64,000 bases of DNA from Pelosinus sp. IPA-1 (GTDB lineage: Bacteria > Bacillota > Negativicutes > DSM-13327), in assembly GCF_030269905.1 (NCBI RefSeq), contig NZ_BSVC01000007.1:124001-188000 (forward strand), written 5' to 3'. Shown piece after piece: positions 42,964 through 52,554 of this stretch (its first letter is position 1; each line of letters starts with the position of its first letter). Made by a program: the position numbers and the translations under genes. The notes under the pieces were generated by a model. It was given only the letters and a program-made list of their open reading frames with translations. It had not been told where the DNA came from and made no database searches.

Positions 42964-43149
42964 CAGCTGGAGGGAAAGCAAAGTCTACTTGCATAAAAGC
43001 ATTAGCAAAAGACTCATAATGAGATAAGAAAGTTGTTATAATTTCTTATTTCGTAAAAAAATATATTATACAGATTATTCTAACTTCTTTAATCATTTTT
43101 TATGTTATACTATACTTATTATAGCTTAGTATGATAAGGTGGTGAGCTA

Positions 43150-45171
43150 ATGATTGCAGGAGATTTGTATCTTATAATGCTGTTATTGTTTAGCACAGGC
43201 ATATTGTCGGCTTTTTTCACTAGAAGGAATGTGAAATACACAAATTATATTGCACATAGTATAGCGCTCATGGGGTGTGCCATGGCTATACTATGTGCAA
43301 TTTTTGTTTTTGTTCAGGGGGAATTTAAATTTACTTTGCCTGTGTTGCTGCCCTTTGGCGAAATGATAATCAAGGTGGATGGTTTGTCAGCATTTTTTCT
43401 ATTCGTTGTTGGAGTGGTTGGAGTAGCTACGAGCTTATATGCCTACGGGTATAGTCGTGAATATGAAGAGTGCCGGTTGCCGCTGATGGCAGGTTTGTAC
43501 AATGCATTTTTATTATCCATTGTATTAGTATTAACAGTCCAGCATGTAGCTGCTTTTATAATTGCTTGGGAATTGATGAGCATAGTATCCTTTTTCTTGG
43601 TCAATCATGAATATGAAAAAAAAGTGAATACAAGGTCGGCTTATATTTATATATTAATGACTCATATTGGCACGGTTTTTATTATTACGGCATTTTTATT
43701 ATTAGCTGTGGCGGCTGGCAGTATGAATTTTGAGCATTTAAGTGGCAACTCAGTAAATGCTTTTATGAAAAATATCGTATTCATTTGTGTACTTATCGGT
43801 TTTGGTACGAAGGCAGGAATGGTCCCTTTACATATTTGGCTGCCAAGAGCTCATCCAGCGGCACCTAGTCATGTTTCTGCATTAATGTCTGGAGCTATGC
43901 TAAAAACTGCAATTTATGGTATGTGCCGTTTTTTTCTAGATTTCTTAGGTATAGGACCTGTATGGTGGGGCGTAGTTATTCTTGTTATTGCCAGCATTAC
44001 GGCAGTCTTAGGCGTGCTTTATGCTTTTATTGAGCATGACATGAAAAGATTGTTGGCCTATAGCAGTGTTGAAAATATAGGGATTATTTTATTAGGAATG
44101 GGTGCTGGTATGGTATTTATCAGTTCCTATGAGCCTGTTTTAGCTGGATTAGCTTTTACCGCTGCATTGTATCATGTTGTTAACCATGCTTTATTTAAGT
44201 CACTCGCCTTTATGGGGGCTGGAGCAGTGCTGCAATCAGCTCATACTAAAAATATGGAACAATTAGGCGGATTAATTAAGAGGATGCCTTATACTGCAGG
44301 ATTTTTTCTAGTTGCTGCAGTGGCTATTTCGGCGTTGCCGCCATTAAATGGCTTTGTCAGTGAGTGGCTGACATTTCAGGCTTTGCTATGTTTGCCACTT
44401 GCCTTGACAGGTATTATTGGCAAAGTAGGTAGCGCTTCATTGATTGCCCTATTAGGTTTGACAGGAGCATTAGCTGCAGCTTGTTTTGTCCAAACTTTCG
44501 GAATTACTTTTTTGGCAAAACCACGTAGTAAAAAAGCGGAAGAAGCTGTTGAGGCTGCACCCACTATGTTGATCGCTATGGGATTGTTAGCTGTTTTATG
44601 CATCTTGTTAGGGATATGGCCTCAAGTCATGCTTCTGTTACTTCATAAAACATTGCAAACCTTTTCGAGTTTAGATGTGACAATGCTAGGTAATCAAGTG
44701 TGGTATCAAATTCCTTTAGCACAGAGAGGGGCAGGAGAGGGAATATCAACAGCTCTGATTGGTTTGATTTTAGCTGGTGGAGGTTTATTGGCCTACGTAT
44801 TGTATCGCAATTGGGAACGAGAAAAGATTTCGGGTAGTGAGACATGGACCTGCGGAATTGTGCCTAATCCCCGTATGGAATATACAGCTACTGGTTTTTC
44901 AAAATCAATACGACTGGTATTTAAAAATATTGTTCATTCTTACGATGAGACTTTGGTAAATCGAAGCAGTAGTCAATATTATGGACGTGAATTGTCATAT
45001 CAGGTACGCATACAATATGTTTTTGTATCTTTAGTTTATCGACCAATAAATGAAGGAATAATCAAAACTGCAACCTTTATGAAGAACATTCAGACGGGGA
45101 GTGTCCAGTTGTATGTGGGCTATATTATGTTCGTAACAGTGGTAGTGTTGATCTGGAGTACAAGGTGGTGA
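43150..45171 (+). CDS. hyfB: group 4 hydrogenase membrane subunit, HyfB/HycC (NuoL-like)
   Basis: Large antiporter-like membrane subunit (673 residues, about 14-16 TM helices) of an energy-converting [NiFe]-hydrogenase. The proton-translocation signatures are the Glu-bearing IIAWELMSIVSFFLVNHE (about 138-155), the Lys region GFGTKAGMVPLHIWLPRAHPAAPSHVSALMSG (in two parts) and the EHDMKRLLAYSSVENIGII (about 297-315). The extended C-terminus has GSETWTCGIVPNPRMEYTATGFS, the HyfB-type tail. First gene of the hydrogenase operon with GGTGG before ATG 43150; three bases separate it from hyfC. Confidence 0.92.
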   Translation: MIAGDLYLIMLLLFSTGILSAFFTRRNVKYTNYIAHSIALMGCAMAILCAIFVFVQGEFKFTLPVLLPFGEMIIKVDGLSAFFLFVVGVVGVATSLYAYGYSREYEECRLPLMAGLYNAFLLSIVLVLTVQHVAAFIIAWELMSIVSFFLVNHEYEKKVNTRSAYIYILMTHIGTVFIITAFLLLAVAAGSMNFEHLSGNSVNAFMKNIVFICVLIGFGTKAGMVPLHIWLPRAHPAAPSHVSALMSGAMLKTAIYGMCRFFLDFLGIGPVWWGVVILVIASITAVLGVLYAFIEHDMKRLLAYSSVENIGIILLGMGAGMVFISSYEPVLAGLAFTAALYHVVNHALFKSLAFMGAGAVLQSAHTKNMEQLGGLIKRMPYTAGFFLVAAVAISALPPLNGFVSEWLTFQALLCLPLALTGIIGKVGSASLIALLGLTGALAAACFVQTFGITFLAKPRSKKAEEAVEAAPTMLIAMGLLAVLCILLGIWPQVMLLLLHKTLQTFSSLDVTMLGNQVWYQIPLAQRGAGEGISTALIGLILAGGGLLAYVLYRNWEREKISGSETWTCGIVPNPRMEYTATGFSKSIRLVFKNIVHSYDETLVNRSSSQYYGRELSYQVRIQYVFVSLVYRPINEGIIKTATFMKNIQTGSVQLYVGYIMFVTVVVLIWSTRW

Positions 45172-45174
45172 AAA

Positions 45175-46068
45175 ATGATGGATTTTTTCTTTAGTGTACT
45201 GCAATCTGTGGGGATTTTAGTATGTGCACCTTTGCTGGCAGGGATTATAAAAAAAATAAAAGCAAGGTTGCAAAATAGACGTGGTCCGAAAGTTCTACAG
45301 ACCTACTTTGATATAGCGAAATTACTTCAGAAAGATAGTGTAATATCGCCAACTGTTTCTTGGATCTTCAAAGGGGCACCCTATATTTATTTTGCCGGTG
45401 TACTGGCAGCTAGTTCCTTAGTGCCTCTCTTTATTTTTTCCGGCAGGGGTTTTGGTGATATATTTACATTACTCTATCTATTAGCATTGGGGCGGTTTTT
45501 TTTAGTACTGGCATCACTAGATGCAGGTAGTGCTTTTGGTGGCATGGGCGGAGCGCGAGAAATGTTTATTGCCGTGCTGGTTGAGCCAGCCATGTTACTT
45601 TCTATATGCACTATAGCTTTCAAAGCCCATTCCAGCAGTCTCGGTGCATTGTCAAGTAGTGCAGCAAATAATCCTTTTTCCTTGGCTTATATTTTTGCTG
45701 CAATTGCTTTTTTTATTGTACTTATTGCAGAAACAGGACGTATTCCAGTTGATAACCCAGATACTCATTTAGAATTAACTATGATTCATGAAGGTATGGT
45801 ATTAGAATATTCGGGCCGGAGGCTGGCTTTGATTCATTGGGCGGCAGCGATAAAACAAATGATTATGATATTACTTTTTGTCATCTTATTTCTACCATGG
45901 AATATAGTAGGTGCTGCTAGCGTTATTGGGTTAATAGGAAAAATATTGTTAGTATCGATAGGGATTGCCTTTGCTGAAATCAGTACAAATAAGATGCGTT
46001 TATTTAAAGTACCGAATTTTTTAGCTGTATCTTGTTTACTATCCCTATTAGCTTTAGTAGCGCAATAA
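45175..46068 (+). CDS. hyfC: group 4 hydrogenase membrane subunit, HyfC/HycD (NuoH-like)
   Basis: Eight-helix subunit linking the membrane arm to the hydrogenase module; 297 residues. Characteristic segments are KARLQNRRGPKVLQTYFDIAKLLQKD (in two parts, about residues 28-50), GGMGGAREMFIA, ETGRIPVDNPDTHLELTMIHE (about 185-205) and the basic/acidic turn before the last helices. Starts three bases after hyfB (ATGATG). Confidence 0.93.
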   Translation: MMDFFFSVLQSVGILVCAPLLAGIIKKIKARLQNRRGPKVLQTYFDIAKLLQKDSVISPTVSWIFKGAPYIYFAGVLAASSLVPLFIFSGRGFGDIFTLLYLLALGRFFLVLASLDAGSAFGGMGGAREMFIAVLVEPAMLLSICTIAFKAHSSSLGALSSSAANNPFSLAYIFAAIAFFIVLIAETGRIPVDNPDTHLELTMIHEGMVLEYSGRRLALIHWAAAIKQMIMILLFVILFLPWNIVGAASVIGLIGKILLVSIGIAFAEISTNKMRLFKVPNFLAVSCLLSLLALVAQ

Positions 46069-46145
46069 AAAAACAGCTATTTTTGAGATAACGTACGTTT
46101 AAGACTCTTTGATTCTTCTATTCGTATAAGAGAAAGGAGGAGCCT

Positions 46146-46772
46146 GTGAATTTTTTAATTATAATATTGTTAGTTACATCGTTGCTGTTAACCCGTGTAT
46201 CTAGACTAAAAACAGCGGTTACTATTATTTTAATCCAGTCTTTTATGGTAGCTTTAGCCTGCGGGATAGATGGGCTAGAAGCAGGGGCAGTTCATATGTA
46301 TGTTGCTGCAATACTCACTGCAGTTATAAAGGTAGGCCTCATTCCCTATGCTTTGTTGAATATTGTTGAAAAGCTGCAGTATGAGCGGGAGGATCATCCA
46401 ATTTTAAACGTAAACTCCTCTTCAGTGACGGCTTGTATTGCTATTGTGTTAGCCTATGGCTTAATTGATCAAGCCTTACCTGGTGCAAATAGTCGTGATG
46501 CATTAGCCACTGCCTTGGCTATGACTTTAATTGGTTTATTAATCATTATGACGAGAAGGCAAGCGATTATGCAAATTGTAGGACTGATTACGATGGAAAA
46601 TGGTATCTATTTGGTGGGATTATCGGCCACAAAAGGATTGCCTTTAATCATCGAAATGGGTATTTTTTTTGATGTATTAGTAGCAGTAGTGGTACTGGTA
46701 ATTTTGACACACCGACTCAAGTTGTCAGGTATGTCGACAGATATTAGTAGATTAAAAAAATTAAAGGGATGA
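46146..46772 (+). CDS. hyfE: group 4 hydrogenase membrane subunit HyfE
   Basis: Small six- or seven-helix membrane subunit, 208 residues, with a NuoK-like part. Recognisable features are the AAILTAVIKVGLIPYAL segment and the TMENGIYLVGL motif (about 160-170) with its membrane Glu, and the basic end HRLKLSGMSTDISRLKKLKG. Start is GTG 46146 seven bases after AAGGAGGAG, with a 77-base gap from hyfC. No separate HyfD-type antiporter gene precedes it, unlike E. coli hyf. Confidence 0.88.
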   Translation: MNFLIIILLVTSLLLTRVSRLKTAVTIILIQSFMVALACGIDGLEAGAVHMYVAAILTAVIKVGLIPYALLNIVEKLQYEREDHPILNVNSSSVTACIAIVLAYGLIDQALPGANSRDALATALAMTLIGLLIIMTRRQAIMQIVGLITMENGIYLVGLSATKGLPLIIEMGIFFDVLVAVVVLVILTHRLKLSGMSTDISRLKKLKG

Positions 46773-46776
46773 TATT

Positions 46777-48246
46777 GTGGGGGAGTTACTGCTATTGGCC
46801 TTGTTTTTCCCGTTGATAACGGGATTACTGTCTATGTTCCAGAATAAAGTAGTCACAATAAAAAGTTTAAATCTAGTTGGTAGTAGCATGACAAGTTCCG
46901 TATTAGCAGTTATTGTTTTTCGTATTAGTACACAAGGCGCATTTTTGAATGGGCTGTTATATGTTGATTCTCTAAGTGCTGTGTTACTAACTGTGGTGGC
47001 AGCATTAGGGCTTACTTCCATGGTGTTTTCCCTATCCTATATGGAAAAGGAATTAGTGGAAGGTCATATTACGATTAAAATGCTCCAGCGGTACTATGGA
47101 TTGTTTAATGTATTTATTTTTACCATGATTAGTGTATTGGTTGTAGAAAATTTAGGCTTAATGTGGGTAGCAGTGGAAGCTACAACCTTGGCATCCGCAT
47201 TGTTAGTTGCCTTTTATTTTAACCAATCGGCTTTAGAAGCAGCCTGGAAGTACGTTATGGTATGTACGGTTGGGATTTGTTTGGCACTACTTGGGACCAT
47301 TCTTTTGTATTACGCCCAGGTTAATGTGGTAGGTATAAATGTGCAAGCTTTAAGTTGGTTAGAATTAAAAACGATTGCCTCTAAGCTTGATCCAACGATT
47401 ACAAAATTGGCCTTTATTTTTATACTAATTGGATATGGGACGAAAGCTGGGTTAGCGCCAATGCATACCTGGCTGCCTGATGCCCACAGCCAAGCCCCAT
47501 CGCCGATTAGCGGCTTATTATCAGGAGCGCTTTTAAGTTGTGCAATATATGCTATTGTGCGTAACCTAATCGTGGTGCAAGCTGTTTTGAATCATGAATT
47601 TTTACAATACCTATTAATTGGTTTAGCCTTGTTTTCCATTGGGATTGCTATTCCCTTTATCTTAGTTCAGCATGATATAAAGCGACTATTGGCCTATTCG
47701 AGCGTAGAACATATGGGGATTGTTTTACTCGGTATCGGCATTTCTACTCCTCTGGCAATTTATGGAGCTCTGCTCCACGTGATCAATCATGCGATTGCTA
47801 AATCTACTTTGTTTTACCTAGCTGGGATAATTACGCAGGAGTACAAAACAAAACATATTATGCGTATTCGAGGGCTCATTCGCACTATGCCGTTAGTAGG
47901 AACCTTATTTATCATAAGTATCTTGGCCATTACAGGTACTCCTCCTTTTAGCCTTTTTATAAGTAAATTCACTATTATTTGGGCGTCTTTTAATGATGGA
48001 CGGTTTTGGTTAGGGGCAGGAGTATTATTCTTACTGGCGGGTATTTTTGCAGGTATGATGTATTACTGCTTAGAAATGGTTTTTGGTAACCCAGGGCACA
48101 ATATTTCTGTTGGAAAGGTTGGCAAGCCAGCTCTTTGGTCGATTTTCTTTTCTATAGGGTTAATGATAGTGACAGGTTTATATGTTCCATTCTGGTTGCA
48201 TACCCTATTAATTAAGGCTGCATCTGTTATTATGGGGGGAGAATAG
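46777..48246 (+). CDS. hyfF: group 4 hydrogenase membrane subunit HyfF (NuoN/NuoL-like)
   Basis: Second antiporter-like subunit, 489 residues and about 14 TM helices. Motifs LGLMWVAVEATTLASALLVAFY (Glu site; split here at its centre), GYGTKAGLAPMHTWLPDAHSQAPSPISGLLSG (in two parts) and QHDIKRLLAYSSVEHMGIVLLG (about 300-320) match HyfF. Start is GTG 46777, four bases after hyfE, with a weak AAAGGG RBS; translational coupling is likely. With HyfB it would give two ion-translocating modules. Confidence 0.9.
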   Translation: MGELLLLALFFPLITGLLSMFQNKVVTIKSLNLVGSSMTSSVLAVIVFRISTQGAFLNGLLYVDSLSAVLLTVVAALGLTSMVFSLSYMEKELVEGHITIKMLQRYYGLFNVFIFTMISVLVVENLGLMWVAVEATTLASALLVAFYFNQSALEAAWKYVMVCTVGICLALLGTILLYYAQVNVVGINVQALSWLELKTIASKLDPTITKLAFIFILIGYGTKAGLAPMHTWLPDAHSQAPSPISGLLSGALLSCAIYAIVRNLIVVQAVLNHEFLQYLLIGLALFSIGIAIPFILVQHDIKRLLAYSSVEHMGIVLLGIGISTPLAIYGALLHVINHAIAKSTLFYLAGIITQEYKTKHIMRIRGLIRTMPLVGTLFIISILAITGTPPFSLFISKFTIIWASFNDGRFWLGAGVLFLLAGIFAGMMYYCLEMVFGNPGHNISVGKVGKPALWSIFFSIGLMIVTGLYVPFWLHTLLIKAASVIMGGE

Positions 48247-48248
48247 AT

Positions 48249-49754
48249 ATGGAGTATCAAGAAGTAGCTGCTTCTAATCTTGTAAAAGAAGCAAGAAGCA
48301 TATGCCGGACGGGAGAGTATGGGCTTACTGCTATGTTTGCCAATGATGAGCGTATGATTCATGGAAGCTTTGCTATCTATTGTATTTTTATTGGGGCGGG
48401 CCAGATTAAGGCAATTAAGGGTGTATTAAAACAAGGGGAAAAACTAGAATTCCCTTCCCTGACACTTTTTTTTTCAACAGCTGCATGGTTTGAAAGAGAA
48501 ATACATGATTTGTTTGGTATTCTGCCAATGGGACATCCGGATCTGCGTCCTCTAGTATTGCATGAGAATTGGCCAAATGGCCTTTATCCTATGCGTAAGG
48601 ATTTTCCAACAAATCTTCATGTACCTGAAGCACATAAAAAGTACGACATGGTGGGAGTAGAGGGGGAAGGTGTGTTTGAAGTGCCTGTAGGACCCATTCA
48701 TGCAGGTATTATTGAGCCAGGACACTTTCGGTTTAGCCAATCGGGTGAACAGGTTGTTCATTTAGATGCAAAATTATTCTTTACTCATCGAGGCATTGAA
48801 AAGTCAGTAGAAGGCTTGCCTATAGAGATGGCTGCCTTCGCGGCAGAACGGATCTGTGGCGCTTGCAGTGTATCCCATGCCTTGTCCTATGCCCAAAGCA
48901 TCGAATCTATAGCCAATATAAAAATCCCTGAACGTGCAGAAGTAATAAGGGTAGTAGTAGCAGAGTTAGAACGTCTGTACAATCATGTAGGCGATATTGG
49001 TAATTTGTGTGCTGGAGTAGGTTTTGCTGTAGGAATTAGTCATGGATCTAGGTTAAAGGAAATATTAATGAGGCTGAATGAAAGAATTACCGGTAATCGC
49101 TTTCTGAGAGGTATGATAATACCTGGTGGTGTGAGTATGGAATTAACAACAGATTTAGCTTGGGATATACGAAACACCTTAGAGCAGTTAAGTGGAGAAT
49201 TTAAGGATTTAATTGGATTATTAAAGGATAACAGTGCCTTTTTAGACAGAGTCGAAAATACAGGTATACTGACTCGTAAAGCTGCCTCTGATTTAGGTGC
49301 AGTTGGTGTGGCCGCAAGAGCTTCGGGAATTGATATAGATATGAGAAGAGACTATAGCTATTCATTATATAATGATTTAGATTTCAAAGTACCAATATAT
49401 AGTCAGGGGGATGTAGCAGCTCGTTTATGGGTTAGGAAAGAAGAAGTAGAGCAATCGATAGAAATAATTAAGCAAGTTCTGGATTATATGCCCGATATAC
49501 CAAAAGGACTTAGTATTTCGTTACCAAAGATTACACCTTATAGCAGTGGGATAGGCTGGAGTGAATCGGCACGGGGGAGTAATTTTCACTGGATCATGAT
49601 AGGCGAAAATAATACAATATATCGTCATTTTATTAGGTCAGCCTCCTATCCGAATTGGCCGGCAGTAGTTATAGCTGCACCTGGTAATATTATTCCAGAT
49701 TTTCCACTCATTAATAAGAGTTTTGAATTATGCTATGCATGTTTGGATCGTTAG
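48249..49754 (+). CDS. hyfG: group 4 [NiFe]-hydrogenase large subunit, NuoC-NuoD fusion (HyfG/HycE)
   Basis: Catalytic subunit, 501 residues. The N-terminal 130 residues are the NuoC-like 30-kDa domain (STAAWFEREIHDLFGI, HPDLRPLVLHENWP, YPMRKDFP); the rest is the NuoD-like Ni-Fe domain. Ni ligands: RICGAC at about 201-206 (L1) and CYAC at 495-498 (L2), so it is a real hydrogenase and not an Ehr-type complex lacking cysteines. Oddity: the protein stops at CYACLDR, exactly where the HycI-type protease cleaves HycE, so there is no C-terminal tail to remove. The usual Asp-Pro before the second CxxC is replaced by Glu-Leu. Confidence 0.92.
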   Translation: MEYQEVAASNLVKEARSICRTGEYGLTAMFANDERMIHGSFAIYCIFIGAGQIKAIKGVLKQGEKLEFPSLTLFFSTAAWFEREIHDLFGILPMGHPDLRPLVLHENWPNGLYPMRKDFPTNLHVPEAHKKYDMVGVEGEGVFEVPVGPIHAGIIEPGHFRFSQSGEQVVHLDAKLFFTHRGIEKSVEGLPIEMAAFAAERICGACSVSHALSYAQSIESIANIKIPERAEVIRVVVAELERLYNHVGDIGNLCAGVGFAVGISHGSRLKEILMRLNERITGNRFLRGMIIPGGVSMELTTDLAWDIRNTLEQLSGEFKDLIGLLKDNSAFLDRVENTGILTRKAASDLGAVGVAARASGIDIDMRRDYSYSLYNDLDFKVPIYSQGDVAARLWVRKEEVEQSIEIIKQVLDYMPDIPKGLSISLPKITPYSSGIGWSESARGSNFHWIMIGENNTIYRHFIRSASYPNWPAVVIAAPGNIIPDFPLINKSFELCYACLDR

Positions 49755-49766
49755 GGGTGGTAGAAA

Positions 49767-50492
49767 ATGATACATATATTAAAAAAAATTATGTCCACTG
49801 GTATTGTAACGGAGGATTATGATAAGGGAAAAGTCCCAGTTCGTTTTCGTGGCCAAATCACTATAGAAAAGGGTGAATGTAAAAATTGCCGCCGATGCAT
49901 TACTAGTTGCCCGACAAAAGCCATTCGTGAACAAGCTGGCTCTTTGACAATTGATCATAAGGCTTGCATATTTTGCGGCCGGTGTGTAGAAAGCTGTGAA
50001 GCAGAGCAGCTAAAGTATACGAGCAAGTATAAATTAGCCACCTGTTCTAGCATCACGGCAAATATAGGTACACTATTAGGTAGAAAGATTCAGTCTATAT
50101 TTGGTCGCTCCTTGCATATCAGACATGTGGATGCGGGTTCTTGTAATGCTTGTGATTTTGAGATGAATGCTTTGAGCAACCCCTTTTATGACCTGCAACA
50201 GTACGGAATTGATTTTGTAGCTTCACCAAGACATGCAGATATGCTTATGGTGACAGGTGTGGTGACACGGAATTTAAAGCAAGCGCTATTAATGACATAT
50301 GAAGCTATGCCGACCCCTAATCTGGTTATGGCAGTTGGAGCCTGCGCGGCTAGTGGCCAGGTTTTTGGTAGTAGTTATGCGATGTGCGGGGCGGTTGATA
50401 AAGTGCTGCCTGTTGATATTTATGTACCTGGCTGTCCACCTCGCCCCCAGGCTCTTTTATATGGGCTATTGCTAGCCATGGATAAACTATAG
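49767..50492 (+). CDS. hyfI: group 4 hydrogenase small subunit fused to 2x[4Fe-4S] ferredoxin (HyfH-HyfI)
   Basis: Combines two proteins that are separate in E. coli: an N-terminal ferredoxin domain (about residues 30-95) with CKNCRRCITSCP and CIFCGRCVESCE, and a NuoB/HycG-like small subunit (about 110-241) with SCNACDFEMNAL, MAVGACAASG and VPGCPPRPQAL, ligating the proximal cluster. 241 residues. It follows hyfG by 12 bases and ends the operon. The ferredoxin part would bring electrons from an external donor, perhaps ferredoxin or CO dehydrogenase (inference). Confidence 0.9.
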   Translation: MIHILKKIMSTGIVTEDYDKGKVPVRFRGQITIEKGECKNCRRCITSCPTKAIREQAGSLTIDHKACIFCGRCVESCEAEQLKYTSKYKLATCSSITANIGTLLGRKIQSIFGRSLHIRHVDAGSCNACDFEMNALSNPFYDLQQYGIDFVASPRHADMLMVTGVVTRNLKQALLMTYEAMPTPNLVMAVGACAASGQVFGSSYAMCGAVDKVLPVDIYVPGCPPRPQALLYGLLLAMDKL

Positions 50493-50597
50493 GTAATTAT
50501 TTCAAAAAGTATAGATTTTTATGGAAATTTACAGGATTTTTTTCTTGAGTAACGAAAATAATATAATGGATGAAAAAATGCCAAGGGAGGCTCTATT

Positions 50598-50981
50598 ATG
50601 AAGACAGTAGTGAATACGGATTTTGCGCCCCAGGCCATTGGCCCTTACTCGCAGGCTATTAAGGCGAATGGTTTTTTATTTGTTTCAGGACAAATACCTT
50701 TAGATCCAATGACAGGACAAATTGTTTATGGTGGGATTGAATCTCAAACGTATCAAGTGCTTAACAACTTAAAGGCTATTTTAGAAAAAGAAGGTTTAGG
50801 TTTTGATAATGTAGTGAAAACCGGTGTCTTCTTAAAGGATATGGAAGATTTCGCTGCCATGAACAAGATTTATGCTGAGTATTTCAAAAGTGAACCGCCA
50901 GCACGTGCTTGTGTACAAGTAGCTAGATTACCACGGGATGTAAGCGTAGAAATTGAATTGATCGCTGTGTACGAAAAATAA
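50598..50981 (+). CDS. ridA: RidA family enamine/imine deaminase
   Basis: Trimeric YjgF/YER057c/UK114 protein that hydrolyses reactive 2-aminoacrylate and related enamines formed by PLP enzymes. Complete family signature: [25 protein letters not shown] at the N-terminus (in two parts) and the catalytic Arg in [21 protein letters not shown] near residue 105. 127 residues. RBS GGGAGG. Single gene with a strong terminator. The nearby serine dehydratase could be one source of such enamines, although that one is iron-dependent (inference). Confidence 0.95.
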   Translation: MKTVVNTDFAPQAIGPYSQAIKANGFLFVSGQIPLDPMTGQIVYGGIESQTYQVLNNLKAILEKEGLGFDNVVKTGVFLKDMEDFAAMNKIYAEYFKSEPPARACVQVARLPRDVSVEIELIAVYEK

Positions 50982-51005
50982 TATAAAAATCGCGTTGACT
51001 TCATA

Positions 51006-51055
51006 AAGAAATACGGCCTCAAAACCAAATGGTTTTGAGGCCGTATTTCTTAGAA
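51006..51055. terminator. long perfect hairpin between ridA and lgt
   Basis: A 21-bp perfect stem (51006-51026 with 51031-51051; centre GGCCTCAAAACC) around a 4-base loop, flanked by A and T; serves both convergent genes. Confidence 0.85.
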
Positions 51056-51112
51056 AATAGTATTGTCTGAGATTGACAATTTCGTTAGATAGTATAGAAT
51101 AAATGATAATAA

Positions 51113-51907
51113 TTATCTTTTACCTTTACTTTTTTTGGGGGGCTGATTTTTCTTAACACCACACCATATAAAGAAAGCACTGCCGATCAATATAATGGCT
51201 AAACTCGTCAATTGGGCTGACTTTAAGCCCCAAAGTAATGTGCCATAATCACCGCGCAAGAATTCTAAGAAAAAGCGTGCAATGGAGTATAAAATAGTAT
51301 AGAGGATGAATACTTGGCCTTTAGCATGATTGGTAGTGCGAAATAGTAAGAGCAAGACAAAAATAATAATATCAATTTGCCCTTCCCAAACTTCGGCAGG
51401 CCAAAGGGGCTGGTTTCCATATACTTGATAGGCCAAAGTGGTTGCCGGGTAAATAATACCAAAAGGACCGCCTGTCGGATGACCAAATGCATCGCCATTT
51501 AGTAAGTTTGCCATACGTCCGATGGATTGTCCCATGATAATAGCCGGAGCTACAATGTCAGCAAATGCCCAAGTATCAATATTATGGCGTTTGGTATAGA
51601 TGTAACCCGCAATAAATCCTAGGAGGATGCCGCCTTGAATCGCCATTCCTCCTTGCCATACAAAGGGAATTTCTAATAGATGGTTTTGGTAGTAGCCCCA
51701 GTCGAAGAAGAAGACGTCCCATAAGCGGGCGCCAACAATTCCGGATAAGCCTCCATAAATGCCTATATCAACAACATGATCATGCCAACGGCCATCTTGT
51801 TTCGCTAAAAAGTAGGCTGTACCTGTAGCTAAAATGATGCTCAGGCTCAGGATTAATCCATAGGCCCTGATTGGGAAATCTCCGATAAAGAAAAGATATT
51901 GGTGCAT
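51113..51907 (-). CDS. lgt: prolipoprotein diacylglyceryl transferase
   Basis: Seven-helix inner-membrane enzyme that attaches diacylglycerol to the lipobox Cys of prolipoproteins. Signature GRMANLLNGDAFG with the essential Arg (about residues 130-142), the preceding IVGARLWDVFF, and RFFLEFLRGDYG (about 215-226). The positively charged C-terminus KNQPPKKSKGKR is cytoplasmic. 264 residues. RBS AGGAGG before ATG 51907. Independent gene. Confidence 0.95.
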   Translation of the reverse strand: MHQYLFFIGDFPIRAYGLILSLSIILATGTAYFLAKQDGRWHDHVVDIGIYGGLSGIVGARLWDVFFFDWGYYQNHLLEIPFVWQGGMAIQGGILLGFIAGYIYTKRHNIDTWAFADIVAPAIIMGQSIGRMANLLNGDAFGHPTGGPFGIIYPATTLAYQVYGNQPLWPAEVWEGQIDIIIFVLLLLFRTTNHAKGQVFILYTILYSIARFFLEFLRGDYGTLLWGLKSAQLTSLAIILIGSAFFIWCGVKKNQPPKKSKGKR

Positions 51908-52018
51908 ATATGCCTCCTAGTAATAAAATAAACGTAGTATTTTGATAGTATCTATAGTATAACAAAATATGGTTATTAAACAAACAAAGAAATAATAGAG
52001 GTAACTGGAGGTGATAAC

Positions 52019-52543
52019 GTGGGTAGAAAACTTTTCGCAGTTATAGTAGGAATTGCTCTAGTAGTTGTAGGATTCTTATATGTAAAAAACTCTGAACCAG
52101 AGGTTCAAAAACCACAGGCGTCATCTAATATTGGTGTAAGGGTGGGGAAAAACTCTCCAGTATTTACTCTTACTAGTTTGGAAGGTGATAAGGTTACGGT
52201 AGGGCAGCCTGGCAAAATTACGGTAATTAACTTTTGGGCTACATGGTGCCCACCTTGTCAGGAAGAAATGCCTGAGTTAGATCTATTTGCCAAGAAAAAT
52301 CAGCAGAAAATAAATTTTTATGCAATTAATCTGCAAGAGTCTAATGGAAAAGTAAGTGAATTCATGAATAAAAGTAAATACACTATGCCTGTCTTATTAG
52401 ATAAAGATGGTATTGTGGCCAAGCAATTTCAAGTTGCTGCGATCCCTACTACGATTATTATTGATAAAAACGGAATTATAAAGCATCGACAATCAGGTGC
52501 TATGACCATGAATGAATTAGATGGTGTCATAAACAGTATGTAG
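52019..52543 (+). CDS. TlpA/ResA-type thiol-disulfide oxidoreductase
   Basis: Membrane-anchored thioredoxin-fold protein: N-terminal helix (about residues 5-21), then an AhpC/TSA-Redoxin-like domain with ATWCPPCQEEMPEL (active-site Cys-Pro-Pro-Cys at about 78-81) and a cis-Pro region AAIPTTIIIDKNG. 174 residues. Start GTG 52019 after GGAGGTG. The next gene, 11 bases later, encodes CcdA, which passes electrons from cytoplasmic thioredoxin to such proteins; together they form a reducing system on the outer face, used for cytochrome c maturation or sporulation in relatives. Confidence 0.92.
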   Translation: MGRKLFAVIVGIALVVVGFLYVKNSEPEVQKPQASSNIGVRVGKNSPVFTLTSLEGDKVTVGQPGKITVINFWATWCPPCQEEMPELDLFAKKNQQKINFYAINLQESNGKVSEFMNKSKYTMPVLLDKDGIVAKQFQVAAIPTTIIIDKNGIIKHRQSGAMTMNELDGVINSM

Positions 52544-52554
52544 GAGATTAGGAA

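Noticed and set aside
48249-50492. Ehr-type (hydrogenase-related, non-hydrogenase) complex
   Set aside because: Both CxxC motifs needed for the Ni-Fe site are present in the large subunit.
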